Assembly (NCBI GenBank): GCA_016192105.1
Contig: JACPUV010000026.1
Coordinates: 310,001 to 374,000 of the forward strand
Reading direction: 5' to 3'
DNA from: Sphingobacteriales bacterium
Lineage (GTDB): Bacteria; Bacteroidota; Bacteroidia; Chitinophagales; Chitinophagaceae
Length of the DNA stretch: 64,000 bases
The notes beneath the pieces are model-generated. The model was not told the DNA's origin, did not search any database, and worked only from the letters and a program-made list of their open reading frames with translations. Shown here in pieces: positions 63,954-64,000 of this stretch. Numbering within the stretch: the stretch's first letter is position 1; each line of letters starts with the position of its first letter. The position numbers and the translations under genes are program-made.

Positions 63954-64000
63954 AGAGAGGTTGGTAAGTTAACAGGTTGAATGGTCACAAGGTCTGTAGA

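Overview
The window looks like chromosome of a Bacteroidota bacterium, most likely a member of the Chitinophagaceae. This rests on gene types (DUF6702 plus HupE/UreJ plus M1 peptidase cassette, large Asp-box/VPS10-like exoprotein, ketol-acid reductoisomerase of the long type, short LeuA, porin next to Amt), on the near absence of strong Shine-Dalgarno sequences, on occasional TAnnTTTG -7 promoter matches, and on intergenic spacers full of short degenerate inverted repeats. No tRNA, rRNA, CRISPR array, integrase or insertion sequence was recognised.

Layout. 0-7.6 kb: the 3' part of a CNNM/CorC-type membrane protein, a DUF6702 exported protein, HupE/UreJ, and two tandem M1 metallopeptidase paralogues. 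7.6-9.5 kb: a GxxExxY (PD-(D/E)XK-like) gene flanked by inverted families of a CTATGTG-type repeat, including a nine-unit 57-bp tandem array whose last unit supplies the apparent start codon of an exported esterase. 9.8-19.8 kb: a YwqK-like protein, an Asp-box exoprotein, a CoA-transferase, AroQ, a small membrane protein, a frameshifted transglutaminase, CarA without CarB, and a helical-repeat protein.

20-32.5 kb: all genes for leucine, valine and isoleucine synthesis in one direction (leuA-leuC-leuD-leuB, then ilvE-ilvD-ilvB-ilvN-ilvC-ilvA). Between the leu and ilv halves lies a complete transcription attenuator: a 32-codon leader peptide with nine consecutive Ile/Val codons, a perfect 9-bp terminator and a competing 8-bp antiterminator. 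32.6-41.9 kb: nitrogen assimilation (gltB, gltD, amt, a porin), which supplies the glutamate used by IlvE. 42-46.6 kb (minus): AguA and AguB, agmatine to putrescine, and PEP carboxylase.

46.7-50.8 kb (minus): the infA-rpmJ-rpsM-rpsK-rpsD-rpoA-rplQ translation/transcription cluster, with an imperfect inverted repeat in nearly every spacer. 51.3-58.5 kb (minus): a TetR-controlled tripartite ABC-2 efflux operon (tetR, tolC-like, hlyD-like, two ATPases, two permeases), resembling E. coli cecR-ybhGFSR plus an outer-membrane channel, with three matching palindromic operators. 58.6-61 kb (minus): a small unit of unknown function made of an exported protein with a C-terminal domain of eight cysteines and an EF-hand-like loop, a PLDc_N-type mini membrane protein, a TlpA-like thiol oxidoreductase, and an exported protein of unknown role; this could be a cysteine-rich secreted peptide (bacteriocin-like) system. 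61.2-64 kb: an 86-88 bp tandem repeat, homogentisate dioxygenase, and a Nudix hydrolase overlapping a YfcE-type phosphoesterase.

The two observations most worth following are the Ile/Val attenuator at 24592-24745 and the Cys-rich/PLDc_N/TlpA unit at 59499-61022. All assignments were made by reading the sequence; no database search was run.
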